A stretch of DNA of 64,000 bases from Rhodothermaceae bacterium (GTDB lineage Bacteria > Bacteroidota > Rhodothermia > Rhodothermales > Bin80), in NCBI GenBank assembly GCA_009838195.1, contig VXSC01000011.1, positions 62,001 to 126,000 on the forward strand. Reading direction: 5' to 3'. Shown piece by piece: positions 1 to 8,224 of the stretch; the stretch's first letter is position 1; each line of letters begins with the position of its first letter. Below the pieces are notes generated by a model. The model saw only the letters and a list, made by a program, of their open reading frames with translations, had not been told where the DNA came from and did not search any database. The position numbers and the translations under genes are program-made.

Positions 1-260
1 TATCGGGCTATAGCTTGGATAGTGCAAATGATAGCCTGGCGATAGAGTTTAATTTGTCCTATGCCGCGATTGCTTTTCCCATTTTTTATGAAGAAAGAGT
101 AAGGGATCACTTTGGCCCAAGTCTGGGACAGACTCCAGTTTTGTTTGTCGTTAATTCGCATACAAGCAAGATAATGGATGTTCACAGGCCAATTCCTACC
201 GACAGTCAAAATCTGAATGCATTCTTCACGCGATGGCACAGAATTCTAGAAATTCAATGA
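1..260 (+). CDS. C-terminal part of a thioredoxin-like protein (5' end outside window)
   Basis: The reading frame is open from the first bases of the window and ends at TGA 258-260, so the gene begins upstream; the TTG at 15 need not be the start. About 85 residues are visible. The stretch around GQTPVLFVVN followed by a basic tail resembles the cis-Pro strand (TPTxFVID) and last helix of redoxin/TlpA-like domains, which is a weak assignment from a short fragment. The stop overlaps the ATG of the next gene (ATGA at 257-260), so the two are probably translated together. Thioredoxin-fold proteins often sit beside 6-bladed beta-propeller proteins in Bacteroidota. An unrelated function is possible. 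Confidence 0.5.
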   Translation, partial: SGYSLDSANDSLAIEFNLSYAAIAFPIFYEERVRDHFGPSLGQTPVLFVVNSHTSKIMDVHRPIPTDSQNLNAFFTRWHRILEIQ

Positions 261-1396
261 AACAATGGCCGATTCACAAAACTTGTGTTGCAGTTATCCT
301 TTTTTTGGTTCTTGCAAGTTGTCGTGAGAATAATCCTCGAAATAAATCAGCTCGTGTCAATGGTGATTCAGACTCACAGGTCACATTTGAAGAACGAGAG
401 TTCTCAACGTATGAAAACTGCTCATTTGAGCTTACGTTTCGCGACAGTATTCTATTTGATACACCCTCGGAATTACCTATCGGATATCTGAGTATGGTCA
501 GTCAGGATGCTTCGAATAATTTCGTAGTTGGCGGCTTAGGACAGCATGTGTTGGTCTTTGATTCTCTTGGCTCCTTCCTGTGGTCTGCGGGTCAGTTTGG
601 AGGTGGACCAGGGGAGTATTCCTCAAACTATGTTTTTGATACAGATCCTAATGGAACACTCTACATCGTAGATAATGTCACCCGAAGAATCCACCAATAT
701 GCAGACAGTAAAGAATATGTTAGATCCGCTGCATTGCCCCACAAGTCATCAATAAGGAATATTTCTGCATTTGGTGAGAATCACATCTTCTTGTTGAATG
801 AGGATTATAGGTTACGAGACTTGCAGCCTTATTCGATACTTCGTTTTAGTTTAGCCGAAGAGAGATTCATTACCTGGGGGAAAATTGATGCAATTTCAAT
901 CCTTCAGACATTTTTGCAAGGAGGGGGTGTGTCTATTGATCCCAATCGAAAAAAAATTTACTATGGCTATATGGGGGATTATCTAATCCATTCGGCAACG
1001 TTTGATGGAACACATATAGGCGTACTCAACAGTAAACCGAAATATTTCGTCAAAGCCGAAAAGGATCTATTGTTAGAATATTTTGATCAGGATCCGTCCG
1101 AATTTCCTCAATCAGTTAATGGGTATTCAATTGGGGTTTCGTGGGTTATAGCACTTGAGGTTTCATCTACGGGGTTCATCTTTCAACAAATTCTCAAAAA
1201 ATTAGATGAAGATCCCGTAGAAATGTATTTAGAGGTGTGGGATGCTGATGGTCGTAAAGTAACTTCTCAAGTGGAAACACCCGACGAATTACTCCATGTA
1301 GATACAAATACTCTGTACTTTAGGATTGATCTAGAGGAGGAAAACGACAGATATGGGGTAGCAAAGTATACTTCCAGCTTAATTTGTGAATCATAG
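257..1396 (+). CDS. 6-bladed beta-propeller lipoprotein
   Basis: I start this gene at ATG 257 rather than the upstream in-frame codon at 233, because 257 overlaps the previous stop (ATGA) and gives a lipoprotein signal: a basic N-terminus, a hydrophobic stretch and the lipobox LASC around residue 20-23. The mature 379-residue-class protein is probably anchored to a membrane facing the periplasm or outside. Repeated strands such as HVLVFDSLGSF, GTLYIVDNVTRRIHQY and the GPGEY motif are typical of the NHL-like 6-bladed beta-propeller family common in Bacteroidota/Rhodothermota. No catalytic residues can be named. A binding or sensing role with the preceding thioredoxin-like gene is inferred from the overlap only. 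Confidence 0.7.
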   Translation: MKQWPIHKTCVAVILFLVLASCRENNPRNKSARVNGDSDSQVTFEEREFSTYENCSFELTFRDSILFDTPSELPIGYLSMVSQDASNNFVVGGLGQHVLVFDSLGSFLWSAGQFGGGPGEYSSNYVFDTDPNGTLYIVDNVTRRIHQYADSKEYVRSAALPHKSSIRNISAFGENHIFLLNEDYRLRDLQPYSILRFSLAEERFITWGKIDAISILQTFLQGGGVSIDPNRKKIYYGYMGDYLIHSATFDGTHIGVLNSKPKYFVKAEKDLLLEYFDQDPSEFPQSVNGYSIGVSWVIALEVSSTGFIFQQILKKLDEDPVEMYLEVWDADGRKVTSQVETPDELLHVDTNTLYFRIDLEEENDRYGVAKYTSSLICES

Positions 1397-1756
1397 GGAT
1401 TTACGACCGCCACAGAGCAGCACTTTCTGCATGGCACGCGTTCATCTGGGATTTCGGAAAGTCAATGTGTGTTGCAATGAAGATTGAATTATCGAAATCT
1501 GATCGCCAGAAGTTAGAGCCGTTGTCCAACTTCTGGAGCGTTGACCAAAGGGGTTCGTCAGCGTTCACGGATGACTGTAATGGCGGTTAAGGGAATGACG
1601 AAAAGGCACCTGCCGAGGTGTCAGGTCAAGGTTGGGTGCTGATGTCGTCGGTTAGCTCATCTTTAACATGCCGAGATACGGACGACATGTTAAAGATGGG
1701 TTAAGGGGCTCCTTCGGTGAGCATGAGATCCGCCCCGGACGCCTCTTACTGAATAA
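1397..1756. other. Gene-free stretch containing an inverted repeat
   Basis: No convincing coding sequence is seen. The only clear structure is the 13-bp perfect inverted repeat at 1658-1698. Downstream, from about 1757, the sequence begins to match the 3' end of a gamma-glutamyltransferase gene. The segment is therefore probably decayed DNA bordering a rearrangement. Confidence 0.5.
1658..1698. repeat. 13-bp perfect inverted repeat with 15-nt loop
   Basis: The arms are CATCTTTAACATG (1658-1670) and CATGTTAAAGATG (1686-1698), exact reverse complements separated by 15 bases. No T-run follows, so it does not look like an ordinary intrinsic terminator. It may be a protein-binding site or a leftover end of a mobile element next to the duplicated region. 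Confidence 0.6.
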
Positions 1757-1922
1757 TGAAGTCCCTAACTGGGTTCGACAGGAGCTCCGGGAAACGAATT
1801 ACAGCCTCACGTTTGGTGCACGCACCAGTGGGCCGATTACGGCAATTCAGTTTGACCGGAAGCGCGGTACGCTATGGGGTAGTGCAAGCGATCATGGAGA
1901 TGACTACGGGATTGCGTGGTGA
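1757..1922 (+). pseudogene. 3' remnant of a gamma-glutamyltransferase gene (copy 1)
   Basis: The last ~50 residues of this frame (from NEVPNWVRQEL through TSGPITAIQFDR to SDHGDDYGIAW, stop at 1920-1922) match my memory of the extreme C-terminus of gamma-glutamyltranspeptidases in Bacteroidota-like bacteria, where GPITAI and a (S/D)xxGDDYGIAW-type ending are conserved. Nothing of the rest of the ~550-residue enzyme (signal peptide, catalytic Thr region) is present upstream, so this is a fragment and not a gene. The same segment recurs in worse condition at 2369-2522. The family call is from recalled motifs; a protein search would settle it. Confidence 0.6.
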
Positions 1923-1953
1923 TCTCCCGGTTTTAGCGGGCCTGCATTGACAC

Positions 1954-2241
1954 TCAGGCGACTTCGTGATTTTCGAACAGTTCTGTTTTGGTACGATAAT
2001 ACAATATTGTCTTTCCAACTGACATAGCCGTCACGAAAAGAAGGAGTATCCATCCCGACGGGTTATTCAATTCTGTTGTAAGAACTAGGATGAACATCAA
2101 CATAACAGCGGCCTGATTTACGAGCAAACGTTGGAAGGACTTTGGCCTCGCTTTATTTCTGTAGCGTGGAATCCCAAACGTCGTAGCCACAACTAAGACA
2201 AACAAGGCGGCTTGAAGTACCCAGATATCCATATTGCCCAC
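1954..2241 (-). CDS. Small membrane protein, paralogue 1
   Basis: This encodes 95 residues with about three hydrophobic segments (residues ~6-23, ~44-58 and ~63-80) and no known motif. It is clearly related to the 91-residue protein at 2526-2801: both share a ...LMFILVLT... second helix, a GW-LLLFVTA third helix, KTILYYR and the terminal ENHEVA. The two genes differ at many bases while keeping the same frame and core residues, which argues that both were translated genes after duplication. It lies in the tandemly duplicated unit and is convergent with the gamma-glutamyltransferase remnant. The function is unknown; an inner-membrane location is inferred from hydrophobicity. Confidence 0.6.
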   Translation of the reverse strand: MGNMDIWVLQAALFVLVVATTFGIPRYRNKARPKSFQRLLVNQAAVMLMFILVLTTELNNPSGWILLLFVTAMSVGKTILYYRTKTELFENHEVA

Positions 2242-2284
2242 CGTCCGAAGTTATGTGAGTGTGTTCCTGTTACAAACTACCTGA

Positions 2285-2368
2285 CTCTCTCAGTTTCTTC
2301 TATGATTTGATCGGGAATGTTCCCGGCGCAAACTGTGTTCCAACTCCGTTTCGGGTACTTCAGGGTAT
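2285..2368 (-). pseudogene. Duplicated stub of the UPF0261 gene 3' end
   Basis: About 80 bases here match the 3' end and downstream flank of the intact UPF0261 gene (compare TTCCCGGCGCA and the following bases with 2895-2945), with many substitutions. Only the end of the gene was included in the duplicated unit, so this stub cannot make a protein. Confidence 0.65.
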
Positions 2369-2522
2369 GAATTACAGCCTCACATCCGGTACACGCACGG
2401 TGGGTGAATTTCTACAATTCAGCTTGACGAGAGGCACGGTAGGCTATAGGGTAATGCGGGCGATAATAGAGACGACTATGGGATTGTGTGGCGATCTCCC
2501 GGTTTTAGCAGACCTGCCTTGA
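2369..2522 (+). pseudogene. 3' remnant of gamma-glutamyltransferase (copy 2, decayed)
   Basis: This aligns at base level with 1796-1922 and its flank but has lost one base near 2400, shifting the frame. It has also lost the TGA stop: GTGGTGA in copy 1 corresponds to GTGGCGA here. Any open frame across it is therefore non-functional. Its greater decay than copy 1 suggests that neither fragment has been under selection for long. Confidence 0.6.
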
Positions 2523-2525
2523 CGC

Positions 2526-2801
2526 TCAGGCGACTTCGTGATTTTCGAGCGGCTCTGCTTTGGCACGATAATACAATATCGTTTTTCTCATGAATGCAGC
2601 CGTCACGAAAAGAAGGAGTGCCCATCCCGCGGGATGATCTATTCCCTCTGTAAGAACTAGGATGAACATTAAAATAGCGGCAGCAAGACTGACGAGTAAA
2701 CTTTTGAAGGAATTTGGGTCAATTTTCCCCAATAAATGTGATCCCCCAAACAAGACGGCGACCACCAGAACCACCAATGCGATTTCAAATGCAATATTCA
2801 T
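2526..2801 (-). CDS. Small membrane protein, paralogue 2
   Basis: This encodes 91 residues with three predicted membrane segments (residues ~5-22, ~38-54 and ~59-76) and the same C-terminal ENHEVA as the neighbour at 1954-2241. Conserved hydrophobic cores with freely changing third codon positions support real coding. It lies 87 bases downstream of the UPF0261 gene on the same strand and could be co-transcribed with it. No domain is recognised. Confidence 0.6.
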   Translation of the reverse strand: MNIAFEIALVVLVVAVLFGGSHLLGKIDPNSFKSLLVSLAAAILMFILVLTEGIDHPAGWALLLFVTAAFMRKTILYYRAKAEPLENHEVA

Positions 2802-2888
2802 ATCGTTTGGTGTCTGGTCACATTAACGTTCGTTAATATAGGCGTCCTTCTACAAACCACTCAACCTCTCAGTTTCTTACACGATTTA

Positions 2889-4109
2889 TCAGGGATGTTC
2901 CCGGCGCAGGTTGTGCATCAACTCCTTTGCGAGTGCTTCGGCGAAGCCTGGATCGTTGATGTGCAGGTCATATTCTTTGATTTTCACTGATGAACCACAG
3001 TAGGCGCGAAGCGAAGAAAACAGGGCTTGGTTAGCGCCGGAGTCAAAAAAAGGTTGACCAGGTGCATCCAGCATGCTCACTCCTCCCAGAGGAATCAACA
3101 AGGTCACCGGTGCACGCGCCTGACTAAGCCGGACGCCAATCTCTCTGCCTATCTGGGCGCATTCCTCGGCACTTGTCCGCATTAGCGTGACATTGGCGTT
3201 GTGGGGATGCAAGGTGCGCTCTCGGAATTCTGCCGGAACCGTTTCCAGAGCCCAATAATTCACCATGTCCAACGCGCCACAGGAGACCACTTGTGGAATT
3301 CTAGCTGTAATGGCCGCTTCTAATCGGCGCGGGCCGGCGCTCAAAACCCCTCCGACCACTTCATCACACCACTCTGTCGTCGTGATGTCGGCAGCACCCT
3401 TGAAAAATCCGTCAGCGATCAACTTCTCCATTGCACGCCCCCCACTGCCAGTTGCATGAAAAACCACCACCTCATACCCTGATGCCTCCAAGAGGTCACG
3501 CACCATTGTAACACAGGGAGTGGTCACTCCAAACATGGATGCGGCGATCAAAGGCCGTAGAGCAGAAGCATTTTCTGATGTCTCCTGTTTGACCATACCG
3601 CAGAGTGCCCCAACGGCATTGCTTATGGTCACCCTGCTGATCTGATTTAATCCGGCAATATCCACGACCGAGTACATCATTGCAATGTCACTCTCACCGA
3701 CATAAGGAGCGATATTGCCGGAAGCGAGTGTGGAGAGCATTACCTTGGGGAGTCCAATCGGCAAAGATCGCATGACTGCTGTCCCGACTGCCGTCCCGCC
3801 TGATCCGCCCAAAGCCAAAACCCCCGCCAACTGCGGCGCTGCATTTCCTGCAAGTTCTACGGCACCCTGTGTGAGCACATCAAGCGCATGACTGCGGCTC
3901 CCCGATTCTCTCAATGTTGAAAGGCTGCTCCCTACGACTCTGGCGACCTCGTCCGCGGATATATCCGGCTCACACTGGGGATCACCCATGACTCCTACGT
4001 CCATCAGGATACATGGAAGTCCCCAGGATTGGATGAGCTCACGCGCATAAGCGTACTCCATCCCCTTCGTATCCAGTGTACCAACCAACAGAATTTTTTT
4101 GGATATCAT
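2889..4109 (-). CDS. UPF0261 / Tm-1-like ATP-binding domain protein
   Basis: This 406-residue protein has the full architecture of the UPF0261 family, named in plants for the tomato Tm-1 resistance protein and in bacteria for YmdC-like or conserved hypothetical proteins. An N-terminal half begins LLVGTLDTKGMEYAYAREL and contains the glycine-rich GVLALGGSGGTAVGTAVMR. A C-terminal half resembles a phosphoenolpyruvate-hydrolase-like TIM barrel, with GATDI-like GAADITTTE and HATGSGGRAMEKL. I prefer ATG 4109 because it gives the usual short start (MISKKILLVGTLDTKG); an in-frame GTG at 4124 would add five residues. The bacterial function is not established. The upstream small gene ends 52 bases before this start, so the pair may form an operon. 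Its 3' end has been duplicated as a stub at 2285-2368. Confidence 0.85.
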   Translation of the reverse strand: MISKKILLVGTLDTKGMEYAYARELIQSWGLPCILMDVGVMGDPQCEPDISADEVARVVGSSLSTLRESGSRSHALDVLTQGAVELAGNAAPQLAGVLALGGSGGTAVGTAVMRSLPIGLPKVMLSTLASGNIAPYVGESDIAMMYSVVDIAGLNQISRVTISNAVGALCGMVKQETSENASALRPLIAASMFGVTTPCVTMVRDLLEASGYEVVVFHATGSGGRAMEKLIADGFFKGAADITTTEWCDEVVGGVLSAGPRRLEAAITARIPQVVSCGALDMVNYWALETVPAEFRERTLHPHNANVTLMRTSAEECAQIGREIGVRLSQARAPVTLLIPLGGVSMLDAPGQPFFDSGANQALFSSLRAYCGSSVKIKEYDLHINDPGFAEALAKELMHNLRREHP

Positions 4110-4161
4110 CGGTACATCGTTCACTTAGACATCGCCGTAAGGTGTTTTGGATCAACGAAAC

Positions 4162-4422
4162 CTAAAACATTTCAATACTGATTTGAAGCTCATCAGTATC
4201 CAATTCAATGGCTCTGTGATCATCGCGCAGACGAAAATCATTAATACTCTCCGGCAACAACTCTCTTGGCGTGTTCATTTGGAAAAGCGTGTCGGCGACC
4301 ACGTACCAGTCTTCGGTGGTTAGATGCACCACGGCTTCAGTACCAGTAGCGACCATCGGAGCATACTGTAAAACTTTTTCCAGGTGTGTGATGCCTTGCT
4401 TTTGGTGAAGATTTGGATCCAT
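4162..4422 (-). CDS. Uncharacterised 86-residue protein
   Basis: This small acidic protein has no signal peptide or membrane segment and no motif I recognise. It starts at a clear ATG (4420-4422) and lies just upstream of the UPF0261 gene on the same strand, so co-transcription is plausible. The composition (balanced hydrophobic strands VVHLTTEDWYVVADTLFQM, ending in DELQISIEMF) is compatible with a folded protein, but coding status rests only on the open frame and its position. Confidence 0.45.
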   Translation of the reverse strand: MDPNLHQKQGITHLEKVLQYAPMVATGTEAVVHLTTEDWYVVADTLFQMNTPRELLPESINDFRLRDDHRAIELDTDELQISIEMF

Positions 4423-4702
4423 TCTGTTTTTAGGTTAAAAGCTTCCGTTTCGGCTTGATCAGGATTATGCACCTCAAAGTGAATCAGGTTCCATCTTATA
4501 GTAAGGGCGAAAGTAATACGTTACAGTCGGATTGCTCAATTACGCAAACGGATCAATCCAATGTGTGACAGTCAGAGAAAATATCTGTACATTTCTTTGA
4601 CACAGGCAAGTGTCGCGGTTCCAGAAGACTGATTGTGCTGAACTTCTTGGAGCGGCCTTGTTTTTTTACCGTAAAAACCTAGTTCGTATCAAGGGTTTCT
4701 TT

Positions 4703-5596
4703 ATGCGTCTCTATGTGGATCTATTGCACCATGTCCTGAGCCACGGACATGAGCGTCGCGACCGCACAGGAACCGGGACAATTAGCGTTTTTGGTTACCA
4801 GATGCGGTTTCCCCTTCAGGAGGGATTTCCGATCTGTACGACCAAACGGGTATGGTTTCGGGGCCTTGCATGTGAACTTTTGTGGTTTTTGTCGGGCTCG
4901 ACGAACATTAAGCCGCTGGTGGATCAGGGAATTTCAATATGGACAGCGTGGCCCCTCAAAAACTACCTGCAACATCAGAACCTTGATATACCATCATCTG
5001 ACTCGGACGACTGGGCGGCATATCAGAATGAGTTTGAGGAGCTGATCCGCAGTCAGGACGGTTTTGCAAAAAAATGGGGGGATCTGGGGCCGGTATACGG
5101 TAAACAATGGCGCTCTTTTTCCGGTGTAGATCAGATTGTGTCTGTCATTGAATCTCTAAAACAGAAACCGTGGAGCCGTCGACATATTGTGAGCGCATGG
5201 AATCCTAAAGAACTCCATCAGATGGCGCTTCCACCCTGCCACATGTTCTTTCAGTTTTCCGTTGTCGGCAATCAACTGTCCTGTCAGCTTTATATCCGCT
5301 CGAACGACCTTTTCCTGGGAGCCCCCTTCAATATTGCTCAGTATGCCCTCCTGACGCACTTGGTTGCCCACCAGGCGGGCCTTATGCCGGGAGATCTGGT
5401 GTATACAATCGGAGATGCGCATATTTACCTGAACCATCTTGATCAGGTGAAAAAACAACTGGAACGCAAACCCTACCCACTCCCTACCCTAGAAATATCA
5501 AGGAAACCGCCGTCACTGTTTGATTATACGTATGATGACTTTACTCTAAGAGGGTATCGGCATCACTCGCCGATCAAAGCACCCGTCGCTGTCTGA
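4703..5596 (+). CDS. thyA: Thymidylate synthase (ThyA)
   Basis: This makes dTMP from dUMP with methylenetetrahydrofolate in the cytoplasm. The ATG at 4703 gives the family's normal N-terminus ([12 protein letters not shown]); the open frame extends upstream to 4610 but that extension is not ThyA-like. Visible family motifs are [13 protein letters not shown] (folate/dUMP loop Arg), [11 protein letters not shown], the catalytic Cys179 in [29 protein letters not shown] and GDAHIYLNH. At 297 residues it is a longer form with the usual insertion before YGKQWR. Dihydrofolate reductase, which recycles its by-product, lies 2 kb downstream on the same strand. Confidence 0.97.
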   Translation: MRLYVDLLHHVLSHGHERRDRTGTGTISVFGYQMRFPLQEGFPICTTKRVWFRGLACELLWFLSGSTNIKPLVDQGISIWTAWPLKNYLQHQNLDIPSSDSDDWAAYQNEFEELIRSQDGFAKKWGDLGPVYGKQWRSFSGVDQIVSVIESLKQKPWSRRHIVSAWNPKELHQMALPPCHMFFQFSVVGNQLSCQLYIRSNDLFLGAPFNIAQYALLTHLVAHQAGLMPGDLVYTIGDAHIYLNHLDQVKKQLERKPYPLPTLEISRKPPSLFDYTYDDFTLRGYRHHSPIKAPVAV

Positions 5597-5621
5597 TGAT
5601 CGTTGAAGACATGCCTCAATC

Positions 5622-6623
5622 ATGACATCACGCAAACCTAACAGACGCCGGAAGACCGTACTGCAAGATGTCTATGAAGAAAATCAAAGGCTTCTAGGGC
5701 GAGAGGTCTCTGGGTCGAGAAAAACGGTAAAACACTCCGGCATGATCCTGTTAATGGCGCTCACGATCGGATTTTTCTTGGGCAGCCCGGAAGAAAACCC
5801 GACCTCCAATCCAGTCAGCTCCATTGACGTGCTACTTTCCCCTGAAGAACAGGTGCGTGCATCTCTGAGCGAGATTCCCCAGGAAGAGCCTTATCCCGAG
5901 AACCCGGCTCTCTCTCGCGTCTACGGTCTCGATGTGCGAACCATTGTGATCGATCCCGGCCATGGAGGACGTGATCCCGGTGCCGTAGGTCAAGCTGGTT
6001 TAACAGAAAAAACGCTTACACTTGACCTTGCTTTCCGGCTGGAAAGAAGATTGAAAGCTCATGGGTTTAACGTCATTCTCACACGACGAAAGGATATCAG
6101 TGTGAGTCTCCAACGTAGGAATGAAATCGCACAAGAGAACCAGGCAGACCTTTTTATTTCGCTCCATGTCAATGCGCTTCCCGTAGATACACTGGCCATG
6201 ATCGAAACGTTTTATTTCAGTCCACGCGGTGACGCGCGGATCGAGGCACTTGCTGAGCGGGAAAATTTCAATGCCGGTTATAGCATGGGAGAGTGGCAAA
6301 ACAGTCTGGAGACGGTAGGACAGGCGGTGAAGGTTGAAGGTAGCCGCCGACTGGCAGCACACATCCAACATGCAATGGTGTCGAAGATGAGAGAACTCAA
6401 CCCAAATCTTGTGGATTGGGGAACACGCTCTGGCCCCTTTATGGTGCTCATGAATTCAAGTGTGCCTGCAGTTATGGCGGAGGTCACTGCACTTTCCATG
6501 CCTGAAGAGGAGCAACATCTTATGGACATTGAGTATCGCAAGCAATTGGTTCTCGGTCTTGAGTCTGGAATTTTCTCGTATATTTCCGAACAGAAAGGTA
6601 ACTCAACCTCAAATATAGACTAG
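5622..6623 (+). CDS. N-acetylmuramoyl-L-alanine amidase (Amidase_3), membrane-anchored
   Basis: This zinc amidase cleaves the bond between MurNAc and the stem peptide of peptidoglycan. A basic cytoplasmic N-terminus is followed by one membrane helix (residues ~40-55), a linker of about 50 residues, and then the catalytic domain. The zinc ligands are His114 (DPGHGG), Glu129 (LTEK) and His182 (SLHVNA); the catalytic Glu is Glu287 (VMAEVTAL). It lacks the AMIN domain of AmiC-type enzymes. The gene begins 25 bases after thyA and ends 3 bases before the actin-like gene, so it is probably transcribed with both. The link to a filament-forming actin suggests a role in wall remodelling at a defined site, which is inference. 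Confidence 0.9.
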   Translation: MTSRKPNRRRKTVLQDVYEENQRLLGREVSGSRKTVKHSGMILLMALTIGFFLGSPEENPTSNPVSSIDVLLSPEEQVRASLSEIPQEEPYPENPALSRVYGLDVRTIVIDPGHGGRDPGAVGQAGLTEKTLTLDLAFRLERRLKAHGFNVILTRRKDISVSLQRRNEIAQENQADLFISLHVNALPVDTLAMIETFYFSPRGDARIEALAERENFNAGYSMGEWQNSLETVGQAVKVEGSRRLAAHIQHAMVSKMRELNPNLVDWGTRSGPFMVLMNSSVPAVMAEVTALSMPEEEQHLMDIEYRKQLVLGLESGIFSYISEQKGNSTSNID

Positions 6624-6626
6624 GGT

Positions 6627-7652
6627 ATGTCAAATTCATCTGATGCATCGAACGGAGTTCTACGTGTCGGAATCGATCTAGGAACATCACGAAGCGCCAT
6701 TGCAACCAGTAGCGGCAGGCGGAGATGGGTCCATAGCTATGTGGGCTGGCCCCGTGACTTCGTGGCCCGCAAGATGCTGAAGCGGGATGTCCTTGTCGGC
6801 ATGGATGCGATTGAACACCGAAACTCCGTTAACCTTGTTCGTCCCCTGGAATACGGAGTCATCCGGGATGGAACCAGTACCGATGAAAAAGCGGTCCGCG
6901 AATTGATCAGCCATTTGATCGAACTTGCTCAACCGGAGGAGGGACAGAAAATTTATGCCGCCGTTGGCGTTCCTGCGGAAGCCTTGCGTGTCAATAAACT
7001 CGCGATCCGTAATGCGGTAGGGGAATGGGCAGACACACTGATGCTGGTATCAGAACCCTTTGCAGTCGCATATAAACTGGGAGCCCTTAATAATACCTGT
7101 ATCATTGATATCGGCGCAGGTACGATTGATTTCTGTATCATGCATGGCACCATGCCCAGCGAAGAAGATCAGCGCTCACTGCGCACCGCAGGGGATCACG
7201 TAGATCAACAACTCTTTGCCCTTCTGTCAGAGCGCTTCCCAAATACACCTCTGAGTGAAACGTTTGTGCGAGAAATCAAAGAGAAATACGGGAGTGTGTC
7301 CGAGGCATCGAATCAGTTCGGAGTCAAAATACCCATTGCTGGAAAATTTGAAGTACACGACATTGCCGAGGAAGTCCACCGAGCCTGCGACTCGCTGGTG
7401 CCTGCGATTGCAGAGACACTCATTGATTTGTTAAGTGGCTATGAGCCAATGCTTCAGGAGCGGGTACGACATAATGTCTATTTAGCTGGCGGTGGAAGCC
7501 AAATCCATGGTCTGGCAAAAGCAATCTGTTCCGCCCTGGAAGAGTACGGGCAGTTTACCATCACCCCGATTCAGGACCCGCTGTTCAGTGGTGCCGAAGG
7601 TGCTCTGAGCTTAGCCGAAGACATGCCGCAGGAATATTGGGAAAGCATGTAA
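6627..7652 (+). CDS. MamK/MreB-like bacterial actin
   Basis: This 341-residue protein belongs to the actin/HSP70 ATPase superfamily. It has the phosphate-1 loop GIDLGTSRSAIA near residue 15, the phosphate-2 loop IIDIGAGTIDFCI near residue 158 and the adenosine motif YLAGGGSQIHGL near residue 288. The segment after phosphate-1 (WVHSYVGWPRDFVARKML) resembles MamK, the filament protein that aligns magnetosomes, more than canonical MreB. No magnetosome genes are present in the window. It sits between a peptidoglycan amidase and folA with 3-11 base gaps, so it is probably co-expressed with the amidase. A cytoskeletal role is likely, but what it positions is unknown. Confidence 0.85.
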   Translation: MSNSSDASNGVLRVGIDLGTSRSAIATSSGRRRWVHSYVGWPRDFVARKMLKRDVLVGMDAIEHRNSVNLVRPLEYGVIRDGTSTDEKAVRELISHLIELAQPEEGQKIYAAVGVPAEALRVNKLAIRNAVGEWADTLMLVSEPFAVAYKLGALNNTCIIDIGAGTIDFCIMHGTMPSEEDQRSLRTAGDHVDQQLFALLSERFPNTPLSETFVREIKEKYGSVSEASNQFGVKIPIAGKFEVHDIAEEVHRACDSLVPAIAETLIDLLSGYEPMLQERVRHNVYLAGGGSQIHGLAKAICSALEEYGQFTITPIQDPLFSGAEGALSLAEDMPQEYWESM

Positions 7653-7663
7653 GACGTCCTTTC

Positions 7664-8176
7664 GTGATCGTTATCGCTGCACTGGCCCGCGAGAACCGGT
7701 GTATCGGCCGTGAGACTCGTCTTCCTTGGCATATACCGGAAGACATGAAGCGTTTCAAGCGGCTGACGTATGGTTCCCCGATGATCATGGGACGTGTAAC
7801 GTGCGAGGGACTGATCCGTGACTTCGGCAAACCCCTGCCAGGCAGGCCGACACTCGCGCTGACCAGAAATCTGAATTCTGTAATTCACCCGGATATTGAA
7901 CTGTGTCCCTCACTCGAATCCGCGCTGGACCGTGTGAAGACAGTCGAAAAGGTTTTTATTGCTGGTGGTGCTGGAGTTTATGAGGAGGGATTGAATTGGG
8001 CGGACCGCCTTGAATTAACCCTCATTGATGGAGCGTACGAAGGGGATACCTTTTTCCCGGCTTATGAACATTTGATCGGGACAGAATTTTCCCTGAGTCA
8101 CGAAGATCCACGTGAGGGATTTTCCTTTGTCACCTATGACCGGGTTATTTCCCGCGGGCGCCGTGGATCTGCCTGA
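7664..8176 (+). CDS. folA: Dihydrofolate reductase
   Basis: This reduces dihydrofolate to tetrahydrofolate using NADPH. I place the start at GTG 7664, giving the usual M-I-V-I-A-A-L-A-R-E-N-R-x-I-G beginning; a TTG at 7637 would add nine residues and overlap the previous gene. Motifs include LPWHIPEDMKRFK (with the catalytic acidic residue of the L-P-W-x-x-x-x-D/E family), MIMGRVTCEGL, LPGRPTLALTR and VFIAGGAGVYEEGL. At 170 residues it has normal length. It completes the folate cycle with thyA in the same gene string. Confidence 0.93.
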   Translation: MIVIAALARENRCIGRETRLPWHIPEDMKRFKRLTYGSPMIMGRVTCEGLIRDFGKPLPGRPTLALTRNLNSVIHPDIELCPSLESALDRVKTVEKVFIAGGAGVYEEGLNWADRLELTLIDGAYEGDTFFPAYEHLIGTEFSLSHEDPREGFSFVTYDRVISRGRRGSA

Positions 8177-8224
8177 TTCAATCTGAGTGGATCCCAACTA
8201 CCGACGCAGCGTCTGTTGAGGATG

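Larger units (their letters stand above)
1796..2368. repeat. Diverged tandem duplication, unit 1
   Basis: This unit of about 573 bases is followed directly by a second diverged copy (2369-2945). In order each unit holds the 3' end of a gamma-glutamyltransferase gene (+), a small membrane-protein gene (-), and the 3' end of the UPF0261 gene (-). Landmarks shared by both are ATTACAGCCTCAC at the left, GACTTCGTGATTTTCGA in the middle and TGTTCCCGGCGCA at the right. In unit 1 the UPF0261 part is only a stub. Confidence 0.8.
2369..2945. repeat. Diverged tandem duplication, unit 2
   Basis: This is the second copy of the unit described for 1796-2368, at an offset of 573 bases at its left edge. Its right edge lies inside the intact UPF0261 gene. 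The junction between the copies joins the UPF0261 stub of unit 1 to the gamma-glutamyltransferase remnant of unit 2 at about 2368/2369. Confidence 0.8.

Noticed and set aside
6000-6371. 123-residue minus-strand frame opposite the amidase
   Set aside because: It is the antisense shadow of a well-supported gene with clear catalytic motifs; the translation shows no domain.
6627-7652. Magnetosome gene cluster suggested by the MamK resemblance
   Set aside because: No other mam/mms genes occur nearby; the neighbours are cell-wall and folate genes.
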